Numbered from the stretch's first letter, positions 1-9,208 are shown. The stretch: DNA of 64,000 nucleotides from Marmoricola sp. URHB0036 (GCF_000426045.1 NZ_AUEP01000003.1:1-64000), one strand, 5' to 3'. Notes: a model not told the origin generated them from the sequence alone. Numbers and translations: made by a program.

Positions 1-126
1 AGCAACGTGATCGTGCGCGTCGCGGCACGCAACACCGTGCACAAGGGCGACGTGCTGCACGTGACCACCGACCCCCACGACGTCCACGTCTTCGACGCCG
101 ACACGGGGGACCGTCTCAGCGCCTGA
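1..126 (+). CDS. ABC transporter ATP-binding protein, C-terminal end (partial)
   Basis: The window opens inside a reading frame that runs to TGA at 124-126. The 41 visible residues end in VHVFDADTGDRLSA. This resembles the C-terminal TOBE/OB-fold tail of MalK/UgpC-type sugar importer ATPases, which commonly ends in a phrase like H-L-F-D-x-x-T-G-x-x-L. Such proteins power uptake of sugars or glycerol-3-phosphate at the inner face of the membrane. The nucleotide-binding motifs lie outside the window, so the substrate cannot be told. A strong hairpin terminator follows, so this is probably the last gene of its operon. Confidence 0.6.
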   Translation, partial: SNVIVRVAARNTVHKGDVLHVTTDPHDVHVFDADTGDRLSA

Positions 127-137
127 AGCAACGCCCG

Positions 138-180
138 CCCGCGTGTCGTGACGGTCCCTGTGACCGGTGCGACACGCGGG
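138..180 (+). terminator. Hairpin terminator after the ABC ATPase gene
   Basis: Perfect 11-bp inverted repeat: CCCGCGTGTCG at 138-148 and CGACACGCGGG at 170-180. The loop contains a smaller CGGTC/GACCG stem. The T-rich stretch tggtttggttcg follows directly. It lies 12 nt after the stop codon of the ABC gene and separates it from the sulfatase genes. Confidence 0.7.
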
Positions 181-251
181 TGGTTTGGTTCGTTCCCAGT
201 TATTAGGGCAAACTCTAGTGACTTAGTGGATTTTAACAGGATGGACCAGAC

Positions 252-1919
252 GTGCGACGCAGAACGGGTGCCCTGCTCGGGGTGGTGCTGGCCACGGCCG
301 TGACGGTGGCCGGCGGCCACTTCGCGACCGCCGCCGGGCGGTCGTCGGCGGTCCAGGTCGCGCATGCCGACCACCGGCCCAACATCGTGCTGGTGCTGAT
401 GGACGACTTCTCGCTCGAGCTGCTGGCGACGATGCCCCAGGCGCAAAGGCTGCGCGCGGTCGGTGCGACGTACCGCAACGCCCACGTCGTCGACTCGCTG
501 TGCTGCCCTTCTCGCGCCGCGATCTTCACCGGCCGGCCGCCCCACCAGACCGGGGTGTTCACCAACACGGCGAACGACCCGGAGCACCCGATGGGTGGCT
601 ACCGGGCGTTCGTGCGCAACGACAACACCTCCAAGGCCTTCAACGTCGCCCTGCAGAAGGGCGGCTACACCACGGGGTTCATCGGCAAGTACATGAACGG
701 CTACAGCATGTACACCAACCACGGTGAGAACTTCGCCCCGGCGAAGATCCCGGGGTGGGACGTCTTCAACGCCGTGCTCAGCGGCGGTTACCACGAGTGG
801 GGATTCCGCACGACGTACCTCGACAAGGACGGCCGGGTGCGGATGCGGCACACCCGCAAGCCGCCGCGCAGCGCATCGACGGCGACGCTCGACCACGCCT
901 ACGCCACCAACGTCATGTCCCGCTACGCCGGCACCTTCCTCCGCGAGCACCGCGACCAGAAGAAGCCGTACTTCCTGGAGGTCGCCACCTACGGGCCGCA
1001 CGCACAGATGCAGAAGGCCTACCCCGACAACCCGCCGTTCCCGTCGGCCTTCGCCGACCGCGCGCCCAAGGGGCACCCGGCGGGCGGCAACTGCGGCACC
1101 AGGCCGTGCGGCCGGCTGACCCTGCGCGACCTCAAGGGGTACGCCGACCCGCGGGACGACAACGCGCCGACCTTCCTGCGCCGCAACGGGACCACCGCGC
1201 CTGCTCCGGCGTGGAACATCAACCCGGTCACGCTGAAGGACCGGATGGCGCTCCAGCAGTACCGCGACCGTGCCCGGATGGTGCAGTCCATCGACCGGAT
1301 GCTCGGTCGGCTGAGAGCGGAGGCCGGCCCGAACACCTACTTCTTCCTGACCTCCGACAACGGCTTCCACCTCGGCCAGCTGCAGCTCAACGGAGGCAAG
1401 GGCACGCCCTACGACTTCGACACGCACGTGCCGCTCGTCGTGGCCGGTCCCGGCGTGCAGCCGGGCGCACGATCTCAGCTCGTGAGCAGCATCGACCTCG
1501 CGCCGACCTTCGAGACCATCGCCGGGCTCCGGCCGAAGTCCTACCGTTCGGGCACCTCGTTCGCCTCGAGCCTGGCCAACCCGCAGGCGCCGGGTGGTCG
1601 GTTCGTGTTCATGGAGCACACCTACGCCAAGCTCCAACCGGGTGAGGTGGACAGTGACAGGTCCTCCGGCGGTGACATCCAGCAGGTGCCGTCGTACCTC
1701 GCGGTGCGGGGGAAGCGCGGGTTGCTGGCGCGCTTCGACCTCGACGACTCGGCCCGCGGCACCGACTACGCCTACGAGCTCTACCGCTACGACGTCCCGT
1801 GGGAGGACCGCAACGTGTTCGCGACCGACCACGAGAAGCCGTGGGCGCGCGAGCTGATGCGCCGTCTGCGGGCGTGGGACGGGTGCGAGCCGGAGGAGTG
1901 CCGAGCACTCAGCCGCTGA
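252..1919 (+). CDS. Secreted sulfatase (type I, formylglycine-dependent family)
   Basis: The 555-residue protein has an N-terminal signal-like segment (MRRRTGALLGVVLATAVTVA). The sulfatase core follows: N-I-V-L-V-L-M-D-D (about 44-52) supplies metal-binding Asp residues. C84-C85-P86-S87-R88 followed by A-A-I-F-T-G-R is the CxPxR signature, in which Cys84 is converted to formylglycine. T-S-D-N-G-F-H near residue 370 is a second metal-site motif. The start is GTG at 252; an upstream ATG at 241 is out of frame. Type I sulfatases hydrolyse sulfate esters, here probably outside the cell. The substrate is unknown. A tandem paralogue follows 48 nt later, so the pair looks like a local duplication. 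Confidence 0.85.
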   Translation: MRRRTGALLGVVLATAVTVAGGHFATAAGRSSAVQVAHADHRPNIVLVLMDDFSLELLATMPQAQRLRAVGATYRNAHVVDSLCCPSRAAIFTGRPPHQTGVFTNTANDPEHPMGGYRAFVRNDNTSKAFNVALQKGGYTTGFIGKYMNGYSMYTNHGENFAPAKIPGWDVFNAVLSGGYHEWGFRTTYLDKDGRVRMRHTRKPPRSASTATLDHAYATNVMSRYAGTFLREHRDQKKPYFLEVATYGPHAQMQKAYPDNPPFPSAFADRAPKGHPAGGNCGTRPCGRLTLRDLKGYADPRDDNAPTFLRRNGTTAPAPAWNINPVTLKDRMALQQYRDRARMVQSIDRMLGRLRAEAGPNTYFFLTSDNGFHLGQLQLNGGKGTPYDFDTHVPLVVAGPGVQPGARSQLVSSIDLAPTFETIAGLRPKSYRSGTSFASSLANPQAPGGRFVFMEHTYAKLQPGEVDSDRSSGGDIQQVPSYLAVRGKRGLLARFDLDDSARGTDYAYELYRYDVPWEDRNVFATDHEKPWARELMRRLRAWDGCEPEECRALSR

Positions 1920-1967
1920 TTCGCCTTCCCTCAGGCTGCCATCAGGTCGACTACCCATGCTGTGGGG

Positions 1968-3653
1968 ATGGCGTGGAGGAAGACACTCGGCGTGAGCGCC
2001 ACTCTGGCAACCCTGATCCTGGTCGCCACGGCGATCCACTTCGCGACAGCTCCCGCAGGGCGGGCGACCGCTGGTCACCAGGGGCCGCAGGAGACCGCCA
2101 GCGGACGTCCGTCCATCGTGATGGTGCTGATGGACGATGCGTCCTACGAGCTGCTCGCCACGATGCCGCAGAGCATGCGGATGGCGGCCGAGGGTGCGTC
2201 GTACCAGAACGCGCACGTCGTGGACTCGTTGTGCTGCTCCTCGCGCACCTCGATCTTCACCGGCCGGCCGCCCCACCAGACCGGCGTGCTCACCAACACC
2301 CCCAACGACCCACGCGACCCGATCGGGGGTTTCGCAGCGTTCAGGCGCCACGGCAACGCCCAGCGCGCCTTCAACCTCGCCCTCCAGCGCAGCGGCTACA
2401 CGACCGGCTTCGTCGGCAAGTACCTCAACGGCTACGACGTCACCATGAAGCACGGCAAACGGGTGCCGCCGCCGATCGTCCCGGGCTGGGACCACTTCGA
2501 CGCGATCCTGGGCGGTGGCTACCCGGAGTGGGGCTTCTGGCGGGCCCACCACAACGAGCACGGGCCAATGCGACTGACGTACGACGCCAAGCCGCCGCGG
2601 GACTCGACGACCGACCAGCTCGACGCGCACTACGCCACGAACGTCGAGTCGCGCGACGCCGTCGACTTCGTCCAGCGTCACCGTGACGACAACAAGCCGT
2701 ACTTCCTCGAGGTGGCCACCTATGCACCGCACGCCCAGCTGAAGAAGGCCTATCCCGACAACCCGCCGTTCCCTCCCGCCTTCGCCGACCGCCCACCCAC
2801 GGGCGACCCGACCGGTGGCAACTGCGGGATGAAGCTGTGCAGCCAGCTCGCGCTGCGTGACCTGGCCGGGTTCGGCGACCCGCGCGCCGACAACGCGCCG
2901 ACCTACCTGCACCGCGACGGGTCGACGTCACCGGCACCGCCGTGGAACGTCAACCCGGTCACGCTGAAGGCCTCCCAGGCCCTGCGCGAGTACCGCAACC
3001 GCGCGCGGATGGTCCAGGCCGTCGACCGGATGATCGGCCGCCTGCGTGCCGCTGTCGGGCCCAACACCTACGTGATCCTCACCAGCGACAACGGCTACCA
3101 CCTCGGCCAGCTGCGGCTGAACGGCGGCAAGGGCACGCCGTACGACTTCGACACGCGGGTCCCCCTGGTCGTGGACGGTCCCGGTGTCACTCCGGGTCCG
3201 CGTCGCCAGTTCGTGAGCAACATCGACCTGGCACCGACCTTCGAGCGGCTGGCCGGGATCACGCCGCCGTCCTCGGTCTCCGGCGTCTCGTTCCTGAACA
3301 GCCTGCGCCACCCGCACGCCCGTGGCGGCCGCTACGTCTTCTTCGACCACACCTACGCGCTCTCACAGCCCGGTGAGGTGGACAACGACACCGCGGTCGG
3401 GGGTGACCTCGAGCAGGTGCCGTCGTACATCGGTGTGCGTGGCCGACAGGGCCTGCTCGCGCGCTTCGACCTCGACAACTCGTGGTCCGGGCACCGCTAC
3501 GCCTACGAGCTCTACCGCTACCACCGCGGGTTCTTCGAGAGGACCAACGTGTTCGCGGCCGACCACGACCAGCCGTGGGCGCGCACCCTGATGCGCAAGC
3601 TGCGCCAGTGGGACGACTGCACGCCGGCGCAGTGCCGGGCGGCGACTCGTTAG
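1968..3653 (+). CDS. Sulfatase paralogue with altered maturation motif (CCSSR)
   Basis: This 561-residue protein is colinear and strongly similar to the preceding sulfatase over its whole length, for example MVLMDD, IFTGRPPHQTG and TSDNGYHLGQL. It has an N-terminal signal-like hydrophobic segment. The key difference is at the active site: residues 89-93 read C-C-S-S-R, so the Pro of CxPxR is replaced by Ser. Formylglycine-generating enzyme and anaerobic maturases normally need that motif. The protein may therefore be unmodified, use another chemistry, or be modified inefficiently. I chose ATG 1968 because CATGCT lies 6 nt upstream at 1956-1961, a -10-like hexamer as in leaderless genes here; GTG 1962 is the alternative. 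The stop overlaps the stop of the convergent hydrolase gene. Confidence 0.8.
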   Translation: MAWRKTLGVSATLATLILVATAIHFATAPAGRATAGHQGPQETASGRPSIVMVLMDDASYELLATMPQSMRMAAEGASYQNAHVVDSLCCSSRTSIFTGRPPHQTGVLTNTPNDPRDPIGGFAAFRRHGNAQRAFNLALQRSGYTTGFVGKYLNGYDVTMKHGKRVPPPIVPGWDHFDAILGGGYPEWGFWRAHHNEHGPMRLTYDAKPPRDSTTDQLDAHYATNVESRDAVDFVQRHRDDNKPYFLEVATYAPHAQLKKAYPDNPPFPPAFADRPPTGDPTGGNCGMKLCSQLALRDLAGFGDPRADNAPTYLHRDGSTSPAPPWNVNPVTLKASQALREYRNRARMVQAVDRMIGRLRAAVGPNTYVILTSDNGYHLGQLRLNGGKGTPYDFDTRVPLVVDGPGVTPGPRRQFVSNIDLAPTFERLAGITPPSSVSGVSFLNSLRHPHARGGRYVFFDHTYALSQPGEVDNDTAVGGDLEQVPSYIGVRGRQGLLARFDLDNSWSGHRYAYELYRYHRGFFERTNVFAADHDQPWARTLMRKLRQWDDCTPAQCRAATR

Positions 3654-4576
3654 GCCGAGCGGTGGGAGGCGGCGTCCTGACCAGCCCGGTCCGCCGTACG
3701 ACGGATCACGTCGGTCAACGTCTCGAACAGCTCCGCCGGCATGTCGTGGCCCATCCCGTCGATGACGAGCAGCTCGGCCCCGGGGATGGCCTGGGCGGTG
3801 GCACGACCGCCGGAGACGTGCACCATCTTGTCGGCCGAGCCGTGCACCACCGCGGCCGGGATCCGCAGCGCGGCCAGGCTGCGCGACCGGTTGGGCTGGT
3901 TGAGGACCGCGAGCATCTGCCGCATCACCCCGCTCGCGGACACGCCGCGATCGAAGGTCTCCTCGGCCCGGGACCGCACCTTGGCGTCGTCGTTGGGGAA
4001 GCCGGGGGAGCCGATCAGCTGCCACATCCTGGTCGACGAGGCGACGTAGGCCTCGCGGCCCGCAGCCCGGGGTCCGATCAGCGCGGGCAGGATCGCGGGG
4101 TGCTGCCAGCCGACCGTGCGCTTGCCCAGGGTCGACATGATCGAGGTCAGCGAGCGCACCCGGCGCGGCTGGTCGACGGCCATCGTCTGGGCGATCATCC
4201 CGCCCATCGACACCCCGGCGACGTGGGCGCTCTCCCAGCCGAGGTGGTCCATCAGGCCGAACGCGTCGGCAGCCAGATCGCTGAGGGTGTACGGCGGTCG
4301 ACCGCCCCGGCCGAGGAACGAGCGGACGAGCTGGGTCCGTGAGACCCGACCCCGGGAGCGCGAGGACCGTCCGGTGTCGCGGTTGTCGTAACGGACGACG
4401 TGGAACCCCGCCTCGGCGAGCATCGTGCAGAGCTCGGGGTCCCACCAGGTCATCGGCCCGCCGAGGCCCATCACCAGCACCAGCGGGTCACCGCCCGGGC
4501 TGCCGAAGGTCTGGTAGCACAGCTGCACGCCGGGTGCGACCTCGGCAAACAGCTCCTTGGACACCGGGATCGACAT
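3650..4576 (-). CDS. Alpha/beta-fold hydrolase
   Basis: The 308-residue cytoplasmic protein has the classical alpha/beta hydrolase layout. The nucleophile elbow is G-V-S-M-G-G with Ser123. The acid is probably Asp249 in VVHGSADKM and the base His277 in IDGMGHDMP. An oxyanion region V-M-G-L-G-G sits near residues 35-40. The family includes esterases, haloperoxidase-like enzymes and C-C hydrolases, and the substrate cannot be read from sequence. The minus-strand start ATG at 4576 is preceded by a purine-rich ribosome-binding stretch (aaaaggcgg). The gene ends tail-to-tail with the sulfatase paralogue, with overlapping stop codons, and is divergent from the lipase-like gene at 4656. Confidence 0.8.
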   Translation of the reverse strand: MSIPVSKELFAEVAPGVQLCYQTFGSPGGDPLVLVMGLGGPMTWWDPELCTMLAEAGFHVVRYDNRDTGRSSRSRGRVSRTQLVRSFLGRGGRPPYTLSDLAADAFGLMDHLGWESAHVAGVSMGGMIAQTMAVDQPRRVRSLTSIMSTLGKRTVGWQHPAILPALIGPRAAGREAYVASSTRMWQLIGSPGFPNDDAKVRSRAEETFDRGVSASGVMRQMLAVLNQPNRSRSLAALRIPAAVVHGSADKMVHVSGGRATAQAIPGAELLVIDGMGHDMPAELFETLTDVIRRTADRAGQDAASHRSA

Positions 4577-4643
4577 CTAGACCGCCTTTTCACGATTTGT
4601 CGATGAACGGGGTGAAATCCCACGCGCAACTAGTTGACAACGC

Positions 4644-4649
4644 TACCTT
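4644..4649 (+). promoter_or_regulatory. -10 TACCTT of a leaderless promoter
   Basis: TACCTT lies 6 nt before GTG 4656. Transcription would start at or next to the start codon, which supports that start. Confidence 0.45.
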
Positions 4650-4655
4650 CTTTGA

Positions 4656-5519
4656 GTGAACTCACCGCTCGGTTCGTTCCTCCTGCCCACGGGTTTCGAC
4701 AGCCCGGCCGGGCTGCGCGCACTGGCCCGCGAGGCCAGCACCGTCGTGGAGGCGGGGCGGCTGATCCGGCGTACCAGGGCGGACCGACGGGCCCGGGCCC
4801 TGCTGCCGTACGCCGGTACCCACAAGATCACGGCCCACGACCCGGTCCTGCTCGTCCCGGGGTTCATGGCCGGTGACGCCACCCTCAAGGCGATGGCGCT
4901 GTTCCTGCGCCACCAGGGCTTCCGCACCTACCGCTCGCAGATCCACGTCAACGCGGGCTGCACCCGTGAGGCGGCCGACCGGCTCGAGCGGCGCATCGAG
5001 ACGATCGCCATCCGGCGCAACTGCAAGGTCACCATCGTCGGGCACAGCCTCGGCGGCATGCTGGCCCGCGGGCTGGCCTCCCGCCGGCCCGATCTCATCG
5101 AGGGCATCGTGAGCATGGGCAGCCCGGTGCTCGCGCCGGGAGCCGTGCACAAGGTGCTGGCGTGGGACGCCGAGATGCTGGCGCGGCTCACCCGAGCCGG
5201 CTTCCGCGGGATGATGAGCTCCGACTGCTTCGGCGGCGAGTGTGCCCGACTCAGCTTCGAGGAGAGCAAGCTGCCGATCGACCCCGACCTCGCGTTCACC
5301 GCGATCTACAGCAAGCGCGACGGCATCGTCGACTGGCGGGCCTGCCTCGACCCGGCGGCCGAGCACGTCGAGGTGCGCACGAGTCACGTCGGCATGGCCG
5401 TCGACCCGGTGGTGATGGACCACGTGCTCACTGCCTTGCGCGCGCAGCAGTTCAGGCGGGCCAGCCGGCAGGAAGATCCTGCCGACGAGGTGGGTTCGCT
5501 CCGCGTCGCTCGCACGTGA
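4656..5519 (+). CDS. Alpha/beta hydrolase, lipase-like
   Basis: The 287-residue protein carries a lipase-type oxyanion motif V-P-G-F at about 67-70 and the nucleophile pentapeptide G-H-S-L-G (Ser131). D-G-I-V-D-W and a late S-H-V-G-M supply candidate Asp and His. The arrangement resembles actinobacterial triacylglycerol lipase/esterase EstA-like and PGAP1-like proteins. No signal peptide is evident, although the N-terminus is moderately hydrophobic. The last 68 nt overlap, in the opposite direction, the end of the PfkB kinase gene, so the two C-terminal coding ends share DNA. Substrate unknown. Confidence 0.75.
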   Translation: MNSPLGSFLLPTGFDSPAGLRALAREASTVVEAGRLIRRTRADRRARALLPYAGTHKITAHDPVLLVPGFMAGDATLKAMALFLRHQGFRTYRSQIHVNAGCTREAADRLERRIETIAIRRNCKVTIVGHSLGGMLARGLASRRPDLIEGIVSMGSPVLAPGAVHKVLAWDAEMLARLTRAGFRGMMSSDCFGGECARLSFEESKLPIDPDLAFTAIYSKRDGIVDWRACLDPAAEHVEVRTSHVGMAVDPVVMDHVLTALRAQQFRRASRQEDPADEVGSLRVART

Positions 5520-6366
5520 CGGCAGCGACTTCGATCGACCCGCGCACCAATCGGGCAAGGCTTGGTTCGTCGAGCGGGAGCCCCGGCCCGGGACGCTCGA
5601 AGGCGTCGAGGTCGGAGAGCTGGGCCAGCGTCGCGGCCATGAAGGCGTCGCCGGCGCCGACCGTGTCGACCACCTCGACCGGACGTGGCGTGGCGCTGAT
5701 CTCGGACCCGTTAGCGTAGGCGGTCGCGCCCTTCGACCCGCGGGTGAGCAGCACCATGCGGGTGCGGTCGCCTCGCAGCAGTGTGCGCGCCACGTCGTCG
5801 GGATCGGAGTCGGGATCGAGCAGCTCGGCGTCCTCGTCGCTGAGCTTGACCAGCGTGCAACGGGCTCCGAGCGCCCGGACGTCGCGCCACGCGCGCTCGC
5901 GGTCGTCCATGAAGGAGTCGCGCAGGTTGGCGTCGTAGCTGACGAACAGCTCCCGGGCGCAGGCCTGCTCGACCAGGTCGAGGACGCTGTCGCGTCCCGG
6001 CTCGAGCAGGGTGCCGAGCGAGCCGACGTGCAGCGCACGGCACGGCGGCAGCTCCTGGCGGGGCAGGGACCACTCCAGGTCGAAGTCGTAGTGGGCGGCA
6101 CCGGTGCTGTCGAGGCGCGCGGTCGCGACCGACGTACGTCCTGAGGCGGTGGGTACGGCGACGATCTCGCCGCCGCTGCCGGTCACGTGCTGCACCACCA
6201 GCCCGCCGCGCTCGTCGTGCCCGACCTGGCTGATCAGGGTGGCGGGGATGTCGAGGCGGCCGAGCCCGACCGCCACGTTGAGGGGTGAGCCACCCGGAGT
6301 CTCCGAGCTGTCACCGTCGGAGTCGACGACCACGTCGATGAGGGCCTCGCCGGCGACGACGATCAC
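5452..6366 (-). CDS. PfkB-family carbohydrate kinase (fructokinase-like)
   Basis: The 304-residue protein phosphorylates a sugar or nucleoside with ATP. The N-terminus VVAGEALIDVV and the G-G-S-P-L-N-V-A motif near residues 25-32 form the sugar-binding side. D-T-V-G-A-G-D-A-F-M near residue 240 is the PfkB signature 2 with the catalytic Asp and the anion hole. The fructokinase subgroup is the closest fit, but ribokinase-like specificity cannot be excluded. The start is GTG 6366, only 12 nt downstream of the glpX stop, so it is very probably co-transcribed with the fructose-1,6-bisphosphatase gene. The two products would act at neighbouring points of hexose phosphate metabolism. Confidence 0.85.
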   Translation of the reverse strand: MIVVAGEALIDVVVDSDGDSSETPGGSPLNVAVGLGRLDIPATLISQVGHDERGGLVVQHVTGSGGEIVAVPTASGRTSVATARLDSTGAAHYDFDLEWSLPRQELPPCRALHVGSLGTLLEPGRDSVLDLVEQACARELFVSYDANLRDSFMDDRERAWRDVRALGARCTLVKLSDEDAELLDPDSDPDDVARTLLRGDRTRMVLLTRGSKGATAYANGSEISATPRPVEVVDTVGAGDAFMAATLAQLSDLDAFERPGPGLPLDEPSLARLVRGSIEVAAVTCERRGANPPRRQDLPAGWPA

Positions 6367-6378
6367 GCGAGTGCCTGC

Positions 6379-7404
6379 TCAGCGCTCGAAGTCGACGTCG
6401 GCGTACGCCCGCAGCTTCGAGAGCTTGTGCTCGGAGTGGATCGAGCGGATGGTGCCGCTGCGTGAGCGCATCACCAGCGAGTGCGTGGAGGCACCGCCGG
6501 CCTTGTAGCGCACGCCCTGCATCAGCTCGCCGTCGGTGATGCCGGTGGCCACGAAGAAGCAGTCGTCGGCCGCGACCAGGTCGTTGGTGTAGAGGACGCG
6601 ATCGAGGTCGTGCCCGGCGTCGATCGCACGCTCGCGCTCGGCGTCGTCGGTCGGCCACAGCCGTCCCTGGATGACGCCGTCCAGGCACTTCATCGCGCAC
6701 GCCGCGATGATGCCCTCGGGGGTGCCGCCGATCCCGAGCAGCAGGTCGATGCCGGTGCCCTCGCGGGCCGCCATGATCGCCCCGGCGACGTCGCCGTCGG
6801 TGATGAACTTGATGCGCGCTCCGGTGCCCCGGATCTGCTCGACGAGCTCCTCGTGGCGGGGCCGGTCGAGCACGACGACGGTGACGTCCTCGGGCTTGGA
6901 GCCCTTGGCCTTCGCTACCTGGTGGATGTTCTCGGCCACCGGGTAGCGGATGTCGACGACGTCGGCGGCCGCGGGCCCGGTGACGAGCTTCTCCATGTAG
7001 AAGACGGCCGACGGGTCGTACATCGTGTGCCGGGGCGCGACGGCCAGCACCGCGATCGCGTTGGTCATCCCCTTGGCGGCCAGCGTGGTCCCGTCGATGG
7101 GGTCGACCGCGACGTCGCACTCGGGACCGTCGCCGTCGCCGACCTCCTCGCCGTTGAACAGCATCGGGGCGTTGTCCTTCTCACCCTCGCCGATCACCAC
7201 GACGCCGCGCATGCCGACGGTCGAGATCAGCACCCGCATCGCGTTGACCGCAACGCCGTCGGCACCGTTCTTGTCGCCCCGGCCGACCCAGCGACCGGCG
7301 GCCATCGCGGCCGCCTCGGTCACCCGGACCAGCTCGAGAGCCAGGTTGCGGTCGGGGGAGGAGGGAGCGACGGACAGGGAGTCAGGGATGTGGCTCTCGG
7401 ACAT
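6379..7404 (-). CDS. glpX: Class II fructose-1,6-bisphosphatase
   Basis: The 341-residue protein catalyses the gluconeogenic step from fructose-1,6-bisphosphate to fructose-6-phosphate. Diagnostic features are V-I-G-E-G-E-K-D, the metal/phosphate motif D-P-I-D-G-T-T (first third) and G-I-G-G-T-P-E-G-I, typical of GlpX. Full length for the family. The frame is open to 7449, but I place the start at ATG 7404 (MSESHIPDS) because TACGAT sits exactly 7 nt upstream, a leaderless promoter spacing. Divergent from the DUF4245-type gene and followed by the PfkB kinase in the same direction. GlpX next to DUF4245 is a common actinobacterial arrangement. Confidence 0.93.
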   Translation of the reverse strand: MSESHIPDSLSVAPSSPDRNLALELVRVTEAAAMAAGRWVGRGDKNGADGVAVNAMRVLISTVGMRGVVVIGEGEKDNAPMLFNGEEVGDGDGPECDVAVDPIDGTTLAAKGMTNAIAVLAVAPRHTMYDPSAVFYMEKLVTGPAAADVVDIRYPVAENIHQVAKAKGSKPEDVTVVVLDRPRHEELVEQIRGTGARIKFITDGDVAGAIMAAREGTGIDLLLGIGGTPEGIIAACAMKCLDGVIQGRLWPTDDAERERAIDAGHDLDRVLYTNDLVAADDCFFVATGITDGELMQGVRYKAGGASTHSLVMRSRSGTIRSIHSEHKLSKLRAYADVDFER

Positions 7405-7411
7405 GGCAGTG

Positions 7412-7417
7412 ATCGTA
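7412..7417 (-). promoter_or_regulatory. -10 TACGAT of leaderless glpX promoter
   Basis: On the minus strand TACGAT ends 7 nt before ATG 7404. It decides the glpX start over upstream in-frame codons. Confidence 0.55.
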
Positions 7418-7447
7418 GCCTCCACAGCGGTTGGCAGGATGGGTCGC

Positions 7448-8023
7448 ATGAGCCAGACGAGCAGCGCCGGGGGCGGCCGCTACACCCGCTCCACCGGTGG
7501 TCTCGTGGGCGCGATGATCGTCACCGTGGTGGCAGTCGTCGCCTTCTGGGGACTCAACGCGCTCAAGACCGACCACGACACGACTCCGGTGCGTGCCGTC
7601 GACTACACCGCGATGATGCGGGCCGGCCGCGCCGACCACAAGCTGCTCGTGATGGCACCGCCCAGCCTGCCCGACGGATGGAAGGCCACCAGCGCGACCT
7701 ACGAGACCGGCACGACGCCGAGCTGGCACCTCGGGATGCTCACCGACACGGGCAAGTACGTCGGGGTCGAGGAGGCGTTGGGCGGGGTGAAGGACCTCGT
7801 CGAGGAGCACGTGGACGAGGACGCCGTGCAGGGCAAGGACGTGAGGATCGACGGTCAGACCTACCAGACCTGGACCGACGCCGGCGGCGACTACGCGGTG
7901 TCCCGGACCGTGCCTGTCCCGGGCGGTGTCGAGTCCTACCTGGTGGTCGGGCCGGCGTCGCCCGCGACCATCCGCGACTTCGCCGGCCGCCTGGAGGGTG
8001 GGTCGGTCCGGCCTCCCGGGTGA
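7448..8023 (+). CDS. DUF4245-type membrane-anchored protein
   Basis: The 191-residue protein has one N-terminal transmembrane helix (about 17-36, [18 protein letters not shown]) and an extracytoplasmic domain. Conserved-looking phrases are [23 protein letters not shown] and a later S-x-L-V-V-G-P-A. This matches my recollection of the actinobacterial DUF4245 family, which is often found beside glpX. Function unknown. ATG 7448 is preferred: CAGGAT, a near -10, lies 7 nt upstream. ATG 7439 is an in-frame alternative. Confidence 0.75.
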   Translation: MSQTSSAGGGRYTRSTGGLVGAMIVTVVAVVAFWGLNALKTDHDTTPVRAVDYTAMMRAGRADHKLLVMAPPSLPDGWKATSATYETGTTPSWHLGMLTDTGKYVGVEEALGGVKDLVEEHVDEDAVQGKDVRIDGQTYQTWTDAGGDYAVSRTVPVPGGVESYLVVGPASPATIRDFAGRLEGGSVRPPG

Positions 8024-8076
8024 CCTCTGGGCGCGCGGCGCGTTGTACCTCCTGACCGTCCGACTCGGGAGGCACC

Positions 8077-8985
8077 GTGAGCAAGCCAGTCCTGACCACC
8101 TTCCTCGTGGTCGCCGCCGTGGTCCTCCCGTTGACCGTGCTGGCGCCGTGGGCGCGCGCGGCGACGCCACCGGCCTACCAGGAGTACGTCGCGCTCGGCG
8201 ACTCGTGGTCGGCCGACGTGGTGGTGGCCGACACCGACGGCATCCCCGACTCGACGTACGCCCCGACGGGCTGTGCCCAGTCGCACCGCAACTACCCCAA
8301 GCTCCTCGCAGCCGCCCTGCAGGTCCCGACCTTCCGCGACGCCACGTGCGGCTCGGCCACCACCGACGACTTCTACGCCCCGCAGACCGGACTGCCGACC
8401 GGTGAGACCAACCCGGCGCAGTTCGACCGGCTGACGCCGACCACCGACCTGGTCACCGTCGGCATCGGCGGCAACGACGCCGGGTTCGCTGGTGCGGCCA
8501 CCGACTGCATCAACCCGGACCCACGGGGAGCGCACTGCAAGGAGAAGTACACGGCTGGGGGCGTCGACCAGCTCGAGCAGCGCATCAACGCCTCCGAGCC
8601 CAAGCTGGTCGCCGCGCTCCAGGAGATCCACCGCCGCTCGCCGAACGCCCGGGTGCTGATGCTCGACTACCTGGCCGGCATCCCGGAGAAGGGCTGCTAC
8701 CCGTTCGTCCCGATCAGTGACTCCGACATGGCCTACCTGCACGCCACGTTCGAGAAGCTGAACGCGATGGTGCACCGGGCCGCCGACGAGGGCGGCGCCG
8801 AGTTCGTGGACACCTACGTGCCCTCGCTGGGGCACCACGTGTGCGCGCTGCCGAACGTGCGCTACGTCGAGGGGCTGGGCGGCGTCTCGGTCAACGGACC
8901 GGCGGTCGCCGTCCCGGCGCACCCGAACTCGGCAGGCGCGGCCTCCCAGTTCCGCTCGGCGCTCGCGGCGGTCGAGGGCTCCTAG
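8077..8985 (+). CDS. Secreted SGNH/GDSL hydrolase
   Basis: The 302-residue protein has a signal peptide (residues 1-29, ending A-R-A-A) and all main SGNH blocks. Block I is L-G-D-S-W with nucleophile Ser43, block III is G-I-G-G-N-D with Asn134, and block V is the terminal H-P-N near residue 290. Several Cys residues (for example in TGCAQ, ATCGS, TDCIN, GAHCK and GCYP) probably form disulfides, as in secreted Streptomyces-type GDSL lipases. It is expected to hydrolyse esters outside the cell. The start is GTG 8077 behind a good ribosome-binding site GGGAGG at 8067-8072. It ends 5 nt before the stop of the convergent xseB gene. Confidence 0.85.
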   Translation: MSKPVLTTFLVVAAVVLPLTVLAPWARAATPPAYQEYVALGDSWSADVVVADTDGIPDSTYAPTGCAQSHRNYPKLLAAALQVPTFRDATCGSATTDDFYAPQTGLPTGETNPAQFDRLTPTTDLVTVGIGGNDAGFAGAATDCINPDPRGAHCKEKYTAGGVDQLEQRINASEPKLVAALQEIHRRSPNARVLMLDYLAGIPEKGCYPFVPISDSDMAYLHATFEKLNAMVHRAADEGGAEFVDTYVPSLGHHVCALPNVRYVEGLGGVSVNGPAVAVPAHPNSAGAASQFRSALAAVEGS

Positions 8986-8989
8986 GGCA

Positions 8990-9208
8990 CTAGTCCTCGG
9001 ACGGGTCCTCGTCGAGGGCCTTGTCGAGGCGGGCGCGGGCGCCCTCGAGCGCGCGCTGGCAGACCTTGGCCAGCTCCTCGCCCTGCTCCCACAACGCAAG
9101 TGACTCGGCCAGGCTGGTGCCGCCTTGCTCGAGGGTGCGGACCACCTCGATCAGTCGATCGCGGGCCTCTTCGTAGGAGAGGTCGTCCTTCTGCTCAGCC
9201 ATCGCCAT
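8990..9208 (-). CDS. xseB: Exodeoxyribonuclease VII small subunit
   Basis: This 72-residue protein has the typical XseB pattern: [20 protein letters not shown], then [15 protein letters not shown], then a coiled C-terminal helix ending in acidic residues. Small subunits bind the large subunit XseA and together degrade single-stranded DNA to oligonucleotides. The start overlaps the end of xseA (14 nt if ATG 9208, 8 nt if ATG 9202), so translation is coupled to it. Confidence 0.9.
   Translation of the reverse strand: MAMAEQKDDLSYEEARDRLIEVVRTLEQGGTSLAESLALWEQGEELAKVCQRALEGARARLDKALDEDPSED

Noticed and set aside
4634-4639. TTGACA as a -35 box
   Set aside because: It lies only 4 bp before TACCTT and 17 bp before the start codon, so no normal -10 can follow at the right distance for this gene.
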